A stretch of DNA of 25,735 nucleotides. It comes from Thiofilum sp039797965. Lineage in GTDB: Bacteria; Pseudomonadota; Gammaproteobacteria; Thiotrichales; Thiotrichaceae. Under the pieces are notes generated by a model. That model saw nothing but the letters and a program-made list of their open reading frames with translations. It ran no database searches and was not told the DNA's origin. The stretch is from the NCBI GenBank assembly GCA_039797965.1, contig JBDKGX010000031.1, positions 1 to 25,735 on the forward strand, written 5' to 3'. Below, piece by piece: positions 24,925 to 25,735 of the stretch (positions are counted from its first letter, which is position 1; each line of letters starts with the position of its first letter). A program made the position numbers and the translations under genes.

Positions 24925-25735
24925 GCTTTAGCCCCTTCCAACACACTTACTGCACACCAGCCCATACCTACTGTTTCATTACCACCGATTTGAAGCCACG
25001 GCGTTTTTGTAAACAGCTCAGTCACCGTACCTAAAACATCATCGGCTGTGGCTAATTTGGAGTCTTGCTTACGCGCTTTATTCGCTGCTAAACCCACATA
25101 AAGTAATGATTCGGGCGGTAAAGTTTCCTCGTACCATAGCGCCCCGCCCTTCACGACTTTAGTGTCTGATTCAATGGCAATATGTGCATTGACAGGGGTG
25201 GTATGTTGGACAAGATGTGAAAACATATCATCACTCACCACTACTAATTGTTGTTTTAATTGCTCCTCCACTCCCGTTTTACGCTTCATCAGTTTGGCGA
25301 GTACTTTGATAACTGTGCTCAGGTCGTCTTGTACAGTAGTTTTAAAACGATACTCTTCTAAAAATAAATCCTCAGGCTGTTTTTGAGCTGTCCATGCCTG
25401 ATTTTCAGTCAGTACATCTGAAGGCAATTTCAAACTAAGTCCCGTACTAAACCGCGCCAAATCATCCGCCAAACGCTGCAAAGCATAAGGAGAAGTCACC
25501 CATTTAAACTGTGAAGTCAGGGAGCGGATCGGCAACAATACCAACCGTGCATCACTCACCATTAAAGCACCTGCGTAAGTATTGTCAGCTTGATTATCTG
25601 CTCCAAATACAGCAAAAACTGCATCTTTATCCTCGTTATCTGTTAAGTACTGTTCGGCATGACTGCGTAACGCCCCCTTCATGGACGAACCAAATACACA
25701 CGGATACGCTGTATGTGCCTCACGTTGAATCGGTA
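24921..25735 (-). CDS. cmr4: Type III-B RAMP nuclease Cmr4, 5' end outside window
   Basis: Cmr4 forms the helical backbone of the Cmr effector and cuts target RNA at regular intervals. The frame is open to the right edge. The residues just before the internal ATG at 25682 read PIQREAHTAYPCVFGSS-MKGALR, the conserved Cmr4 motif after the catalytic loop, so the true start lies beyond 25735 and the ATG at 25682 is internal. The C-terminal WLQIGGNETVGMGWC (about 25 residues before the end) is the glycine-rich loop of the family. The catalytic aspartate, near the N terminus, is out of view. Further cmr genes, including the Cas10 subunit, should lie upstream. Confidence 0.94.
   Translation of the reverse strand, partial: PIQREAHTAYPCVFGSSMKGALRSHAEQYLTDNEDKDAVFAVFGADNQADNTYAGALMVSDARLVLLPIRSLTSQFKWVTSPYALQRLADDLARFSTGLSLKLPSDVLTENQAWTAQKQPEDLFLEEYRFKTTVQDDLSTVIKVLAKLMKRKTGVEEQLKQQLVVVSDDMFSHLVQHTTPVNAHIAIESDTKVVKGGALWYEETLPPESLLYVGLAANKARKQDSKLATADDVLGTVTELFTKTPWLQIGGNETVGMGWCAVSVLEGAKA

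Noticed and set aside
24921..25682. A complete 253-residue protein starting at ATG 25682
   Set aside because: The frame stays open to the window edge and the residues before this ATG are the conserved Cmr4 motif, so the gene is longer and cut by the edge.
1..25735. Insertion sequence or integrated element
   Set aside because: No transposase or integrase motif and no long terminal repeats with target duplication were seen.

Overview
The window looks like chromosomal DNA of a gammaproteobacterium. The block folC-accD-trpA-trpB-trpF beside a dedD-like gene, the rnr-rlmB pair, rpmB-rpmG and a YgiB/YgiC-type pair are all arrangements known from that class. Base composition leans to A+T. A relative of Thiothrix/Thiotrichales is my guess from protein flavour only. 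An unusual genome-level mark is the palindrome AGTACT, which appears about 60 times by hand count where six to eight would be expected.

Layout. 1-5462 (minus strand): a tightly packed operon reading trpF > trpB > trpA > accD > folC > dedD-like (cut by the window edge), with overlapping or nearly touching genes. 5601-6296: a lone PD-(D/E)XK nuclease-like protein. 6418-7256: folB-folK. 7237-8397 (minus): an SRPBCC membrane-anchored protein, then rpmB-rpmG with a clear terminator. 8516-9340 (minus): a DUF72 protein. 9542-11557: a KtrAB-type potassium uptake pair. 11657-12863: a secreted cysteine-rich protein of unknown function and a small membrane protein, followed by a two-way terminator and a tRNA-Leu(CAG). 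13414-16370: rnr-rlmB. 16413-17228: a galactose-mutarotase-like protein. 17365-19215: a lipoprotein plus a glutathionylspermidine-synthase-like ATP-grasp enzyme (YgiB/YgiC-like). 19282-19887: a Uma2-family nuclease.

19941-25735 is a type III-B CRISPR-Cas locus. An array of 18 repeats and 17 spacers is followed by genes on the minus strand that run toward it: cmr4 (cut by the right edge), cmr5, cmr6, a small unrecognised membrane protein, a CARF-HEPN ribonuclease (Csx1/Csx2, TIGR02221-like) and csx16. The Cmr proteins form part of the RNA-guided effector; its Cas10 subunit, expected beyond the right edge, would make cyclic oligoadenylate. The CARF-HEPN protein would be switched on by that signal, and Csx16 is a candidate for shutting it off. 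The membrane protein, placed between cmr6 and the CARF gene, is the best candidate for something undescribed. The array repeats fall into two clean blocks that differ at two bases, a record of repeat replacement during array growth.

No insertion sequence, rRNA or phage gene was seen. No cas1, cas2 or cas6 is in the window.
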